DNA of 29,981 nucleotides from Candidatus Thorarchaeota archaeon (lineage in GTDB: Archaea > Asgardarchaeota > Thorarchaeia > Thorarchaeales > Thorarchaeaceae). The stretch is from contig SDOA01000047.1 in assembly GCA_004524595.1 (NCBI GenBank), forward strand, positions 1 to 29,981, read 5' to 3'. Below the pieces are notes generated by a model that searched no databases, was not told the DNA's origin, and was given only the letters and a program-made list of their open reading frames with translations. The position numbers were made by a program, and so were the translations under genes. Positions 14,667 through 22,110 of the stretch are shown in pieces; the stretch's first letter is position 1; each line of letters begins with the position of its first letter.

Positions 14667-14715
14667 CCGTTGTCTAGGCCACCGCCCCGCAGTAGAGAGG
14701 CAGAACTGAGGTTTG

Positions 14716-14722
14716 AGTTAAG
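14716..14722 (-). promoter_or_regulatory. TATA-like box of tRNA-Trp
   Basis: CTTAACT on the minus strand lies 28 bases before the first base of tRNA-Trp. It is a variant of the GCTTAAAA box that precedes tRNA-Ser and 5S rRNA at the same distance. Confidence 0.4.
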
Positions 14723-15038
14723 AAGTTTTCGACAAGATTCGGTCTTAGAAACAGGATGGGATAGTATATCCGGTCATAAGATGTCATGTTTTTCCAAAAT
14801 AAAGGGCACTGAATTTCTAATATTTTCCCCCATAATTAGACCGATTCTTTCCATAATTAGCTCTCTATTTTGACTCTTATACACTTTAGAAGTAATTTTT
14901 GTATTGTTAGAGATATCTAGCTAGAGAAGTGATAAAAAATGGGACCAGAATCTAGGCCAAGTATTCCAGAACCATGGTAATTCGAAATCCTTTTTCGAAT
15001 AGATTGGTTAGACAATAATAACTAAAATGATATACTAT

Positions 15039-15069
15039 GTCCTCTGATAGAGGACGCTCTTTTTTTTTT
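15039..15069 (+). terminator. Hairpin plus T9 tract
   Basis: GTCCTCT (15039-15045) pairs perfectly with AGAGGAC (15049-15055) around a 3-base loop. It is followed by GCTCT and nine T (15061-15069). The form is that of an intrinsic terminator on the + strand, although archaea mostly need only the T tract. No known + strand gene lies upstream, so it may end a small RNA or act as an attenuator 75-80 bases before the next ORF. Confidence 0.55.
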
Positions 15070-15146
15070 ATCAATCATATAATGAACAATTCTAAAAGGA
15101 ATGAACATATCTGTAGATAGGATGTCTCACAGAGGTGTGTACGTGG

Positions 15147-17168
15147 GTGCCTTTACTTGAAAAAATTGATGTAAGATTTTGGATAAAAGAGGAGTGTAGT
15201 AGAGGGACCCTTATAATAAACAGAGAAGGAATGTTTCTAAAATTAGATTCAGGACAGATAATATCCTCAGATACAAATCGAAATCTTACCTACGAAATGC
15301 AAATCCAGATTACTCTAGGCTCAAACGAGAAGCAGGTATTGACAAAATTAGAAAAACCTACTAAAATTCTCTTTAAACCCATTGTAAAGATTTATAGAAA
15401 ATATACCTTACAAAACGGGCAATACACTGAAGATATTTTTCCCCCGTCGACAAATGGATTTTATGCAAGAATGAAGAGGGGATACAAGGAATTTCTCTTC
15501 ATAGTTCAAGAGGTCATTGATGACTCTAGATATTGGCTCACAATCGCAGACCCATCAAGTGGAGTGATAAACGAAGCATATATTATAACACATTATGAAG
15601 CTGAATCCTTATCATTGATAGATAGTCAAGAATTCAGACGAATATGGGACAAAAAAATATGGGCGACCATTCCGGCTGCTGCAAAAGACGATATTTCTAG
15701 TATTTTAGATGGTCCAAGTGCATCTTGGGATGATCTTTCAAAAATGTTAGAGGATGTATCTATACCTAATTTAAAATTAGGTGCAACAATGAGAGAGACC
15801 CTTTCACCATTAATTCCTTCATCCATTCCCGAGGATATACGAGAGCAATTGATACTATTTCTTGCATATATATCAAGGCGAAATATTCCAAACGAAGATC
15901 CAATCGACTATCTCTCTAATTTCTGGTCTCTACCTTTTTTTAGTGCATTATTACAAGGACATCTCATGTGTTTAGCAGATGGGATTACATGGCCATCCTA
16001 TCTAAAATTGCTAATCTTGGCAAGTAGAAAGCATCTAGATGCACCAGTAAGAGCTATTGATACAAATGTTTCTGATTCGCCATGGTTATTATTTTGGGAA
16101 AAAATCATGGAGAGATTCCCTAATTGGTTTGACATTGCTATGGATATTATCAAGGAACTAAATGCCAAAGGGGAAGCTATTACGAAATGCCCTATCGGCC
16201 AAACTACTGTAAAGAGATCAATGGAACAATGGAAAAAACGGCTGGCAATATTGATGTATGAACTCAGATTAGTAGGCAGAAGTAGTCCTCAATTGATTGG
16301 ACTTACTGAACTAGTATATCTTGGTGCAGCGTATCGATGGCCACATAGACATATGAAATTCATCACTAAGTTGGGAGTTGGTATTGATAATCCTCCATAT
16401 CTTCAAGTGATGGTCATGCCTCCATCTGCAGCCATTCAGGTAAAACGGGCGCTTCCATCAATTATGAATGTAATATGGACAATGAGATCATTGAATATTG
16501 ATTTATTTAATAGTCAAGACAAGAGATGGGAGGTTTCAATTCAACAAATCATTACCTCCCTTGATGGTACATACTCTCTGAAGAGGATGATGAATCGATA
16601 TGGTAATGGAAAAAGAGTACAGAGGCTCAGGATTTCACCAGAGGAGGCAAAAGTAATAGATTTTGCAACAGAGGGAATTAGACTGGCAGTGTTAGAGAGG
16701 AAAGAATATCTTGAACCATGGAAGCTTGACATAAAAAGAGTACAAAGAATATTATCGAGCCTATCAAAACGAGGTGTTATTCGATTAACATATGAGGCCA
16801 CGAATGAGAAGCTCATTTCTCTTGCTACAATAGCTAATGGTCCATCCAAAAAAGTCACATCCTTATGCTCTTCATTTCTCGATAATACACCATCTACATT
16901 GGTTATGTTAGGAGAAAATAGTGAACAAGCAATTATGCTTTCTAGAGTGCCTGAAACATCAGCGCACGAGTTGGTATCACGACTACCAAAACTTGGACTC
17001 GATGAAGGTCTTGTCATCAGATGTCTTCGTCCTGTGACATTTCAGAGTTATACGCACAATTTGTATCAACGACTTTTGCGAGATGACGGAACTTGGGACG
17101 ATGATGTGACTGCATTTCTCTCCCAAGCAAGATCGAGGAGAAAAGAGATGTCAGAGAGTAATGCTTAA
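15147..17168 (+). CDS. Large unknown protein with a C-terminal winged-helix-like segment
   Basis: I do not recognise this 673-residue protein. Its N-terminus (1-150) is beta-rich (TLIINREGMFLKLDSGQI, TYEMQIQITLGSN). The middle (about 200-400) is helical, with Trp- and Pro-rich pieces. Residues about 505-560 (KVIDFATEGIRLAVLERKEY, then LDIKRVQRILSSLSKRGVIRL) read like a winged helix-turn-helix. There is no membrane segment, Walker motif or nuclease motif that I can see. GTG 15147 follows GAGGTG (15132-15137) by 9 bases, giving MPLLEKIDVRFW; an earlier in-frame GTG at 15135 is possible. Base composition is visibly more AT-rich than the neighbours, and the gene stands between an AT-rich leader and the 5S gene, so it may have been acquired. 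Confidence 0.8.
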   Translation: MPLLEKIDVRFWIKEECSRGTLIINREGMFLKLDSGQIISSDTNRNLTYEMQIQITLGSNEKQVLTKLEKPTKILFKPIVKIYRKYTLQNGQYTEDIFPPSTNGFYARMKRGYKEFLFIVQEVIDDSRYWLTIADPSSGVINEAYIITHYEAESLSLIDSQEFRRIWDKKIWATIPAAAKDDISSILDGPSASWDDLSKMLEDVSIPNLKLGATMRETLSPLIPSSIPEDIREQLILFLAYISRRNIPNEDPIDYLSNFWSLPFFSALLQGHLMCLADGITWPSYLKLLILASRKHLDAPVRAIDTNVSDSPWLLFWEKIMERFPNWFDIAMDIIKELNAKGEAITKCPIGQTTVKRSMEQWKKRLAILMYELRLVGRSSPQLIGLTELVYLGAAYRWPHRHMKFITKLGVGIDNPPYLQVMVMPPSAAIQVKRALPSIMNVIWTMRSLNIDLFNSQDKRWEVSIQQIITSLDGTYSLKRMMNRYGNGKRVQRLRISPEEAKVIDFATEGIRLAVLERKEYLEPWKLDIKRVQRILSSLSKRGVIRLTYEATNEKLISLATIANGPSKKVTSLCSSFLDNTPSTLVMLGENSEQAIMLSRVPETSAHELVSRLPKLGLDEGLVIRCLRPVTFQSYTHNLYQRLLRDDGTWDDDVTAFLSQARSRRKEMSESNA

Positions 17169-17170
17169 AA
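17163..17170 (+). promoter_or_regulatory. TATA-type promoter of 5S rRNA
   Basis: GCTTAAAA ends 26 bases before the 5S start and overlaps the TAA stop of the preceding gene. It is identical to the tRNA-Ser box at 4081-4088. Confidence 0.6.
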
Positions 17171-17195
17171 CCAAATGGTGGGCAAGACTTTCTGA

Positions 17196-17310
17196 TGGCG
17201 GCCATAGTCCAGAGGGCTCACCTGATCTCGGCCGAACTCAGAAGTTAAGCCTCTGCGACGTTTGAGGAGATGTGCGTTGCGCGAGCGCGTGACAGGCCTC
17301 AAAGCTGCCA
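17196..17310 (+). rRNA. rrf: 5S ribosomal RNA
   Basis: The 115-base gene has the universal 5S core CCGAACTCAGAAGTTAAGC (17232-17250). Helix I is TGGCGGC (17196-17202) with GCTGCCA (17304-17310), containing one G-U pair. GGCCATAG and the CACCTGATCTC segment agree with the archaeal 5S pattern. It is followed at once by a T-rich end (CTTTTTCTTT). It is not next to 16S or 23S genes; the flanking genes are the unknown 673-residue protein and a DUF1512 gene. Confidence 0.95.
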
Positions 17311-17311
17311 C

Positions 17312-17320
17312 TTTTTCTTT
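17312..17320 (+). terminator. T-rich end of the 5S transcript
   Basis: TTTTTCTTT begins two bases after the end of helix I. A T tract is the normal archaeal transcription end signal. Confidence 0.5.
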
Positions 17321-17373
17321 GTGTCTAATTTTATACAAAAATGTAGAGATAGAAGCCATTAAAAGAATACAAA

Positions 17374-18516
17374 ATGCATTCGGATTTGATATACATGCAG
17401 CTAGGCGCAACAAACGAATACAGTTGGATCATCAACATTGCATTCTTTGCATTCATCATTCTATTCAGTCTCTATGGAGCCAAATTTCAAATGTGGCAAT
17501 GGCTGAAGCAGATTGAGATGGGACTATTAGAAATCAAAAAGATGTTTGTTGAAGCTCGACAGACATCTATCAACACATTCAAGGAATATGGAAAATCAGA
17601 GGAAGAGGTAGCAAAGGAACTAGACAGGTTTATGGATTTCTTTACCATTATGCCTGTTGACCTTGACCCAGCAGGCATTCTTCGACGCTTAGACCATTTG
17701 CTAGATGAGCGCAGGGATAGATTTCAGGAGTTTGTTGCAGACCTTGCACCAGATTCAGAACCTAGCATGAATCAAAACTTGGAAAATACGCTAGAAGTGA
17801 CACAGGTTTTAGGGCTCATCTACAGGGTAGTTAGACATTTTTACATTCTTGGAAAGAAGACAGGAAGTCAGATAATGATTATGCAGATTCAGATGCAAAT
17901 GCCTGAGCTGCTAAGGTTATCAAAAGCTTACTTTGATGCAATAGGCGCCTTTGCTGAGGGAAAACCAATCGGAGATGGTATAGGACCTCTTGTGGTCACC
18001 AAGTTTGCTCGAGAGTATGGGGCAACTCCTGAAAGTTATAATCACGAGATATCAAAAGAGGTAGGATATTACATAGTTGAAACTGAAGGACGTACTATCT
18101 ATGCTCTAAGAGCCACAGGACCTGGAGGCACAGTTGGAAAACCGGGTTTTGGAGTTAAAAAATTGGTTGAAGATATTGGTAGTAAAAATATCAGCAGAAT
18201 TATCACAGTTGATGCTGCATTGAAGTTTGAGGGCGAGGAATTAGGAAGAGTGTCCGAAGGTGCAGGAGCTGCCATAGGGGATCCTGGTCCTGAAAAACAT
18301 GCAATTGAACAGACAGCTACAGAGTATGGAATTGGAATTGAAGCAATTGTTGTCAAAGAAGATGAGGCTGCAGCAGTTGGGGTCATGGATAAAAAGATAC
18401 TAGATGCAGTTCCAGAGGTCATAGAACGCATAAAAGCATCAATCCTAAAACGTACAAAACCAGGAGAGAGTATCATTCTGGCAGGGATTGGAAATACTAT
18501 TGGTATAGGTCTTTGA
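17374..18516 (+). CDS. DUF1512 family membrane-anchored protein
   Basis: This 380-residue protein has one membrane segment near the start (IINIAFFAFIILFSLYGAKF, about residues 19-38). A helical region follows (MFVEARQTSINTFKEYGKSEEEVAKELDRFMDFF to about 190). A C-terminal globular domain begins with GDGIGPLVVTKFA and contains ALRATGPGGTVGKPG, GRVSEGAGAAIGDPGPEKHAIE and IILAGIGNTIGIG. This is the DUF1512 pattern, an archaeal family of unknown function. The strongly conserved Gly-rich C-terminal motifs suggest ligand binding. ATG 17374 is used; an ATG at 17395 is possible. A TTTTATACA box lies about 40 bases upstream. The next gene begins 10 bases after the stop. Confidence 0.85.
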   Translation: MHSDLIYMQLGATNEYSWIINIAFFAFIILFSLYGAKFQMWQWLKQIEMGLLEIKKMFVEARQTSINTFKEYGKSEEEVAKELDRFMDFFTIMPVDLDPAGILRRLDHLLDERRDRFQEFVADLAPDSEPSMNQNLENTLEVTQVLGLIYRVVRHFYILGKKTGSQIMIMQIQMQMPELLRLSKAYFDAIGAFAEGKPIGDGIGPLVVTKFAREYGATPESYNHEISKEVGYYIVETEGRTIYALRATGPGGTVGKPGFGVKKLVEDIGSKNISRIITVDAALKFEGEELGRVSEGAGAAIGDPGPEKHAIEQTATEYGIGIEAIVVKEDEAAAVGVMDKKILDAVPEVIERIKASILKRTKPGESIILAGIGNTIGIGL

Positions 18517-18526
18517 GGTGTGATAA

Positions 18527-18886
18527 ATGGGAGTACTATCAAAAGTAATTGGAATTTTTCTAGCAGGTATCGGATTTATTCTCTTATTTTATGGAATGGG
18601 TGATACTACACTTCTTTCCTATCTGTGGTCGTTTTTGGGACTGATAATTATGTCAATGGGTTTTGCCCTTCTTACCGCTGGAAAACCTAAAGAAGAGAAA
18701 CCACCTCCACCCACGGTCACTGAGATTAAATGTAATGCATGCGATTTCAAAGAGATTCGAGATTTCAAAAGAGGTGACTTCATCTTAAAGGCAGTTGAAG
18801 AAGCATGTCCTAAATGTCAGAGTGCAATGACCATTGATGGAGTCTACATAATAAGAGAAGAACCAGTAGATAAAATTGAGATTTAG
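18527..18886 (+). CDS. Two-helix membrane protein with zinc ribbon
   Basis: This 119-residue protein has two adjacent membrane segments (VIGIFLAGIGFILLFYG, about 7-23, and LLSYLWSFLGLIIMSMGFALL, about 29-49). A Pro/Lys linker follows, then a zinc-ribbon-like domain with CNACDF at about 69-74 and CPKCQS at about 94-99. The order places the zinc ribbon on one membrane face, probably the cytoplasm. ATG 18527 follows GAGGTG, 10 bases beyond the DUF1512 stop, so the two are likely one transcript and may act together. Function is unknown. The stop overlaps the minus-strand aminopeptidase stop by four bases. Confidence 0.75.
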   Translation: MGVLSKVIGIFLAGIGFILLFYGMGDTTLLSYLWSFLGLIIMSMGFALLTAGKPKEEKPPPPTVTEIKCNACDFKEIRDFKRGDFILKAVEEACPKCQSAMTIDGVYIIREEPVDKIEI

Positions 18887-19809
18887 TTTCTAATCGTGAG
18901 TATCATTGGTCCATCATCAGAGATGAAAATCGTGTGTTCGGTCTGACTCACAGGTCGACCCTTTTTCTCTATCTGCATGGGAAATCCACGAATGGCTCTT
19001 TCTCTGATGAGTTGTTTAAGCTCGTTGATAACATCAATATCCTTAGCACTAGTGCCAATCCATCTAGATGCAAAGGGTAATGGTCCATAAGTATCTCGTA
19101 GATATTTTCGGAGCTTCTCTGCTGTTCCTTCAAGGGGAACATCGATACCAGTATTTCCAAAAATAAAAATATAATCACTATCTATTACAGTTCCTATCCC
19201 ACTAGTAGCAAATGGCTCGATTGCATAGTATTCACCAATTTCAAAGGTTGGAGTACCTCGTGTTTTTATGTTAGGAACCTGCTTTCCTGCATGAAGTCTG
19301 TACCTCTTAAGGTCATGCCCAGTCAAATTAGAGATAGGTTTTAGACCATAGGCCTTAATCACTCGTTCGATGGTTGCTCCGACCTCTCCGAGAGCTTTGC
19401 CTGGTTGAATAGTGCTAATTGCTTCTGTAAGTGCATCTTCTGTCGCTGCGATAAAACCATCAAGTGTTCCATCAATATCAACAGTTAGAGCTGTATCAGC
19501 AATATATCCATCAACATGAACACCCACATCAAGTTTAACTAAGCCAAACTCAGGAATTTCACTCTTATCTCCTCTTGGAGATGTACTATGTGCAGCAATA
19601 TGATTAACGGAAACATTGCAAGGAAAGGCAGGAATTCCTCCATACTCCCTTGTTTTCTTCTCAGCAGTCGAACAGATTTTGATTATTCGTTCCTTTGGTT
19701 TTACCATTTGACTGATTTCATGAAGTACACGTGCAGCAATTTTACCAGCCTTTAGAGATTCAGGATTTGGACTAGTGACCACACTAACACCTTGATATGA
19801 TTGAATCAA
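18883..19809 (-). CDS. map: Methionine aminopeptidase type II, downstream paralogue
   Basis: This 308-residue pita-bread enzyme removes initiator methionine. All five metal ligands of archaeal type II MetAP can be placed: Asp94 (LVKLDVGVHVDGY), Asp105 (IADTALTVD), the His in GHDLKRYRLHAG, the Glu in YAIEPFATSG and the Glu in QTEHTIFI. The active-site His74 (HIAAHSTSP) is also present. The family's helical insert is present. It lies 28 bases after a second, clearly related MetAP gene on the same strand (20755-19838), so both are intact tandem copies. ATG or a nearby start gives MIQSYQGVSVVTSP. Confidence 0.95.
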   Translation of the reverse strand: MIQSYQGVSVVTSPNPESLKAGKIAARVLHEISQMVKPKERIIKICSTAEKKTREYGGIPAFPCNVSVNHIAAHSTSPRGDKSEIPEFGLVKLDVGVHVDGYIADTALTVDIDGTLDGFIAATEDALTEAISTIQPGKALGEVGATIERVIKAYGLKPISNLTGHDLKRYRLHAGKQVPNIKTRGTPTFEIGEYYAIEPFATSGIGTVIDSDYIFIFGNTGIDVPLEGTAEKLRKYLRDTYGPLPFASRWIGTSAKDIDVINELKQLIRERAIRGFPMQIEKKGRPVSQTEHTIFISDDGPMILTIRN

Positions 19810-19837
19810 TAATTGCTCTTAAGCGGTTCCATGACTG

Positions 19838-20755
19838 CTACAGAAGTTCATTATCGCGTCTGGTGGATACAATTGCACTATCTGGACCTACAAAGATACT
19901 ATGTTCAAATTGCGAGACCATTCCATTCTTACCTTCTATCAGAACAGGATATCCATGAATTGCTCCGGCACGGACTAGGGCTTTGATCGCAACATCGATG
20001 TCTGCTCCAGTAATCTTTCCATGTAACCATCGAGGTGCCCATGGAAGTGTCTTGAATAGGTGTCTAGCAGCATTTCGTACTCTTAGAGTTGGTCGATCAA
20101 TTTTCTTCTTGTTTTTCAGATCATTTGAGAATATGTAGGCATTGGGACTGTTCCTAATCGTCCCATTCCCATTTGTAGCAAAAGGTTCGATAGCATACAT
20201 CTCACCAATATTCATTGTGGGAGATGTTTTCATTGATACATTTGGAACGTTTATACCTGCATGAAGTGTCCATTGCTTAAGTTGGTGACCAGATAATTGA
20301 TGAACAGGACGAAGACCGTATCGTTTTATTGTCTGTTCAATCGAACGACCAACATCACCGACATGAATCGTTGGTCGAACAGTATCAATAGCAGCCTCTA
20401 AAGCATCTTTAGCTGCAGAGATGAATTTTTCATAACTCCCATCTAAGTCTACAGTGAGTGCAGTGTCAGATATAAAGCCATTAACATGTGCACCAATATC
20501 AATCTTGACCAATCCACTGTCAGGAATCCTTTTTGTATCATTAGGAGGACTGGTATAATGTGCTGCTTCTTCATTGATGGAAATATTACAGGGAAAGGCT
20601 AACCCACTTGCACCAAACTCTATAATCTTTTCTTCAGCAAGTTGACATATCTTGAGAACAGGAACTCCCGGACATATTTCTTTCTCAACCATGCTTAGAA
20701 CTTTACCAGCAATTTTCCCTGCTTTCATGAAATCAGGGTGAGGAGTTGTATCCAT
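19838..20755 (-). CDS. map: Methionine aminopeptidase type II, upstream paralogue
   Basis: This 305-residue type II MetAP has His66 (EEAAHYTSP), Asp86 (LVKIDIGAHVNG), Asp97 (ISDTALTVD), GHQLKQWTLHAG, YAIEPFATNGNG and QFEHSIFV, so all metal ligands and the active-site His are kept. It has an extra Lys-rich stretch (SNDLKNKKKIDRPTLRVRN, about 210-235) that the neighbour lacks. Start ATG 20753-20755. The presence of two intact tandem enzymes suggests either split substrate preference or partial redundancy. It is divergent from the UPF0173 gene. Confidence 0.95.
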   Translation of the reverse strand: MDTTPHPDFMKAGKIAGKVLSMVEKEICPGVPVLKICQLAEEKIIEFGASGLAFPCNISINEEAAHYTSPPNDTKRIPDSGLVKIDIGAHVNGFISDTALTVDLDGSYEKFISAAKDALEAAIDTVRPTIHVGDVGRSIEQTIKRYGLRPVHQLSGHQLKQWTLHAGINVPNVSMKTSPTMNIGEMYAIEPFATNGNGTIRNSPNAYIFSNDLKNKKKIDRPTLRVRNAARHLFKTLPWAPRWLHGKITGADIDVAIKALVRAGAIHGYPVLIEGKNGMVSQFEHSIFVGPDSAIVSTRRDNELL

Positions 20756-20877
20756 AGTCTGTCACCTCTATCAGTCAATTTCTCTCTGTATTTAAGTTTC
20801 AGATACACACCACTAGCTGACTTTGCGAAACATAAAAGTGTCAAAATAATGAGCAGTGGACATTAGGAGTTGATATT

Positions 20878-21546
20878 ATGAGGATTATATACATCGGACA
20901 TGCCTCGTTCAAAATTGAATCTGATGGAAAAATTGTGTATATCGATCCTTGGTTAAATGGACCTACTTCTTCAATAAAAGTGGAAGATGTTGAAAAGGCA
21001 GATTTAGTACTTGTCACACATGACCATGGGGACCACGGTTACAGCGAGGCCGTAGAGATATGCAAGAAGACCGGAGCTTATTTTATCGCAATTAATGAAC
21101 TCGGTATTCAGGCAAAATCTGATGGTCTCAAAAATGTGCACACACTGAACATTGGAGGCAGTGTTGAGATTGATGGTGTGATTATTACTCTCGTGCAGGC
21201 GTTTCATTCGTGCTCAAAGGGAGCTCCTGCAGGATTTGTCGTGAGATTTCCAAGTGGTTCTTTTTATCATACAGGAGATACAGGAATCTTTGCAAGCATG
21301 GAATTAATTGGACAATTGTACTCACCAGAACTAATGCTCTGTCCTATTGGATCGTATTATACGATGGATGTGCATCAAGCAACTCTTGCAACTGAACTTG
21401 TAAAGCCAAAATTTGTAATACCAATGCATTATGACTCATTCCCAGTAATCAAAGCAGATCCTGAAGTATTTCGAAGATTAGTATCGGAAAGATGTCCTGA
21501 AACCGAGGTAAAGGTTCTTTCTCCAGGAAACATGGTAGATATATAA
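20878..21546 (+). CDS. UPF0173 metal-dependent hydrolase
   Basis: This 222-residue protein has the metallo-beta-lactamase fold of the UPF0173 (YtkL-like) family: IYIGHASFKIES, VYIDPWLNGP, the metal motif THDHGDHGYSEAV (about 47-59), QAFHSCS, SFYHTGDTGIF and the C-terminal MHYDSFPVIKADPEVFRRLV. Substrate is unknown in the family. ATG 20878 follows AGGAG by 7 bases. It has its own TATA-like CATAAAAG near 20830. The end of the gene contains an AT-rich ATATATAAT at 21539-21547 that could act as promoter for the non-coding block that follows. Confidence 0.92.
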   Translation: MRIIYIGHASFKIESDGKIVYIDPWLNGPTSSIKVEDVEKADLVLVTHDHGDHGYSEAVEICKKTGAYFIAINELGIQAKSDGLKNVHTLNIGGSVEIDGVIITLVQAFHSCSKGAPAGFVVRFPSGSFYHTGDTGIFASMELIGQLYSPELMLCPIGSYYTMDVHQATLATELVKPKFVIPMHYDSFPVIKADPEVFRRLVSERCPETEVKVLSPGNMVDI

Positions 21547-21986
21547 TGATCTAAGAATAGAGGAGCCGGTACCTGTATCCATACACACTAACTCCCAACT
21601 TCATAGCATCAGAATTGTTTCTGGCTCCGTTGAGCTGTCTCGGGTTAGGAATTATGGTACCGACCGACCTGACAATGTACGATACCTGGGTGACCCACAA
21701 ATCATTTGTTGGATGAGAATCCCCATCATGCGAGTCCGTTGAGGTTCGTCCGTCTGGTTTTTGTCAGGTATATGTTCAAGATCAACTCTTGAACACATGA
21801 ATATGAGACTGAAATGTTATTAGCATTACCGCATGGCGCTAATTGGGGTGTTACCGATATCATCCAAATAAGAGATTTCAAAGCAGTTTTATGGTGATAA
21901 CGACATCTTCAAATACGCTTGGCGAGCAGCCGAGCATGTATAGCATTTCCGACGAGACTCGGTCGTGCTTTGCAAATCATCATATC

Positions 21987-21999
21987 ATCATATCACATG
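21987..21999 (+). repeat. 13-base direct repeat, first copy
   Basis: ATCATATCACATG recurs exactly at 22098-22110, 111 bases away, flanking the TGCGC/GCGCA stem-loop inside the non-coding block. Confidence 0.6.
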
Positions 22000-22097
22000 C
22001 GCCATGAGCTCACCGACTTCGAATCAAGTAAAGTCAATGAGCTAGCTCGCGCAAGTCTTAGGACTATTATCATTCATCGGATCATTTCATTACGATT

Positions 22098-22110
22098 ATC
22101 ATATCACATG
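22098..22110 (+). repeat. 13-base direct repeat, second copy
   Basis: Exact second copy of ATCATATCACATG (first at 21987-21999). Confidence 0.6.

Larger units (their letters stand above)
14525..14688 (-). tRNA. tRNA-Trp (anticodon CCA) with two apparent introns
   Basis: Reading the minus strand, GGGGCGG (14688-14682) pairs with TCGCCCC (14535-14529), with discriminator A at 14528 and encoded CCA at 14527-14525. The T arm is GTGGG-TTCAAAT-CCCAC. The anticodon stem ACGGG pairs with CTCGT, enclosing CT-CCA-G with the anticodon at 14624-14622, hence tryptophan. The gene is 161 bases without CCA, about 85 too long. Removing about 57 bases after position 37 and 28 bases in the D loop gives a 76-base tRNA with D stem GCC/GGC and a D loop containing GG. 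A CTTAACT box lies 28 bases upstream. Confidence 0.85.
14689..15134. other. AT-rich gene-free stretch with palindromes and hairpins
   Basis: About 440 bases hold no convincing ORF. Contents include the tRNA-Trp promoter box (CTTAACT, 14716-14722 minus), the 10-base palindrome TCTAGCTAGA near 14916-14925, a perfect 8-bp hairpin at 14980-15000 (ATTCGAAA/TTTCGAAT), and the terminator-like hairpin 15039-15069. The stretch leads into the large unknown gene at 15147 and could encode a leader or a small + strand RNA. Confidence 0.5.

Noticed and set aside
14308..14873. Plus-strand ORFs across the tRNA-Trp gene
   Set aside because: They run antisense through the tRNA and the RNase HII start, show no family pattern and have no ribosome site.
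16541..17017. 158-residue minus-strand ORF
   Set aside because: It is a shadow of the orphan protein gene, which has the better start, ribosome site and continuous frame.
21565..21800. SRP RNA or RNase P RNA
   Set aside because: Size and nesting would fit, but the SRP helix 8 core (GGAAG..AGCAG type) and the RNase P GAGGAAAGUC core could not be found, so no name is given.
21979..22000. Box C/D RNA on the minus strand from the ATGATGA runs
   Set aside because: The C-like motifs are a simple ATCATC repeat, and no CTGA D box sits at guide spacing.
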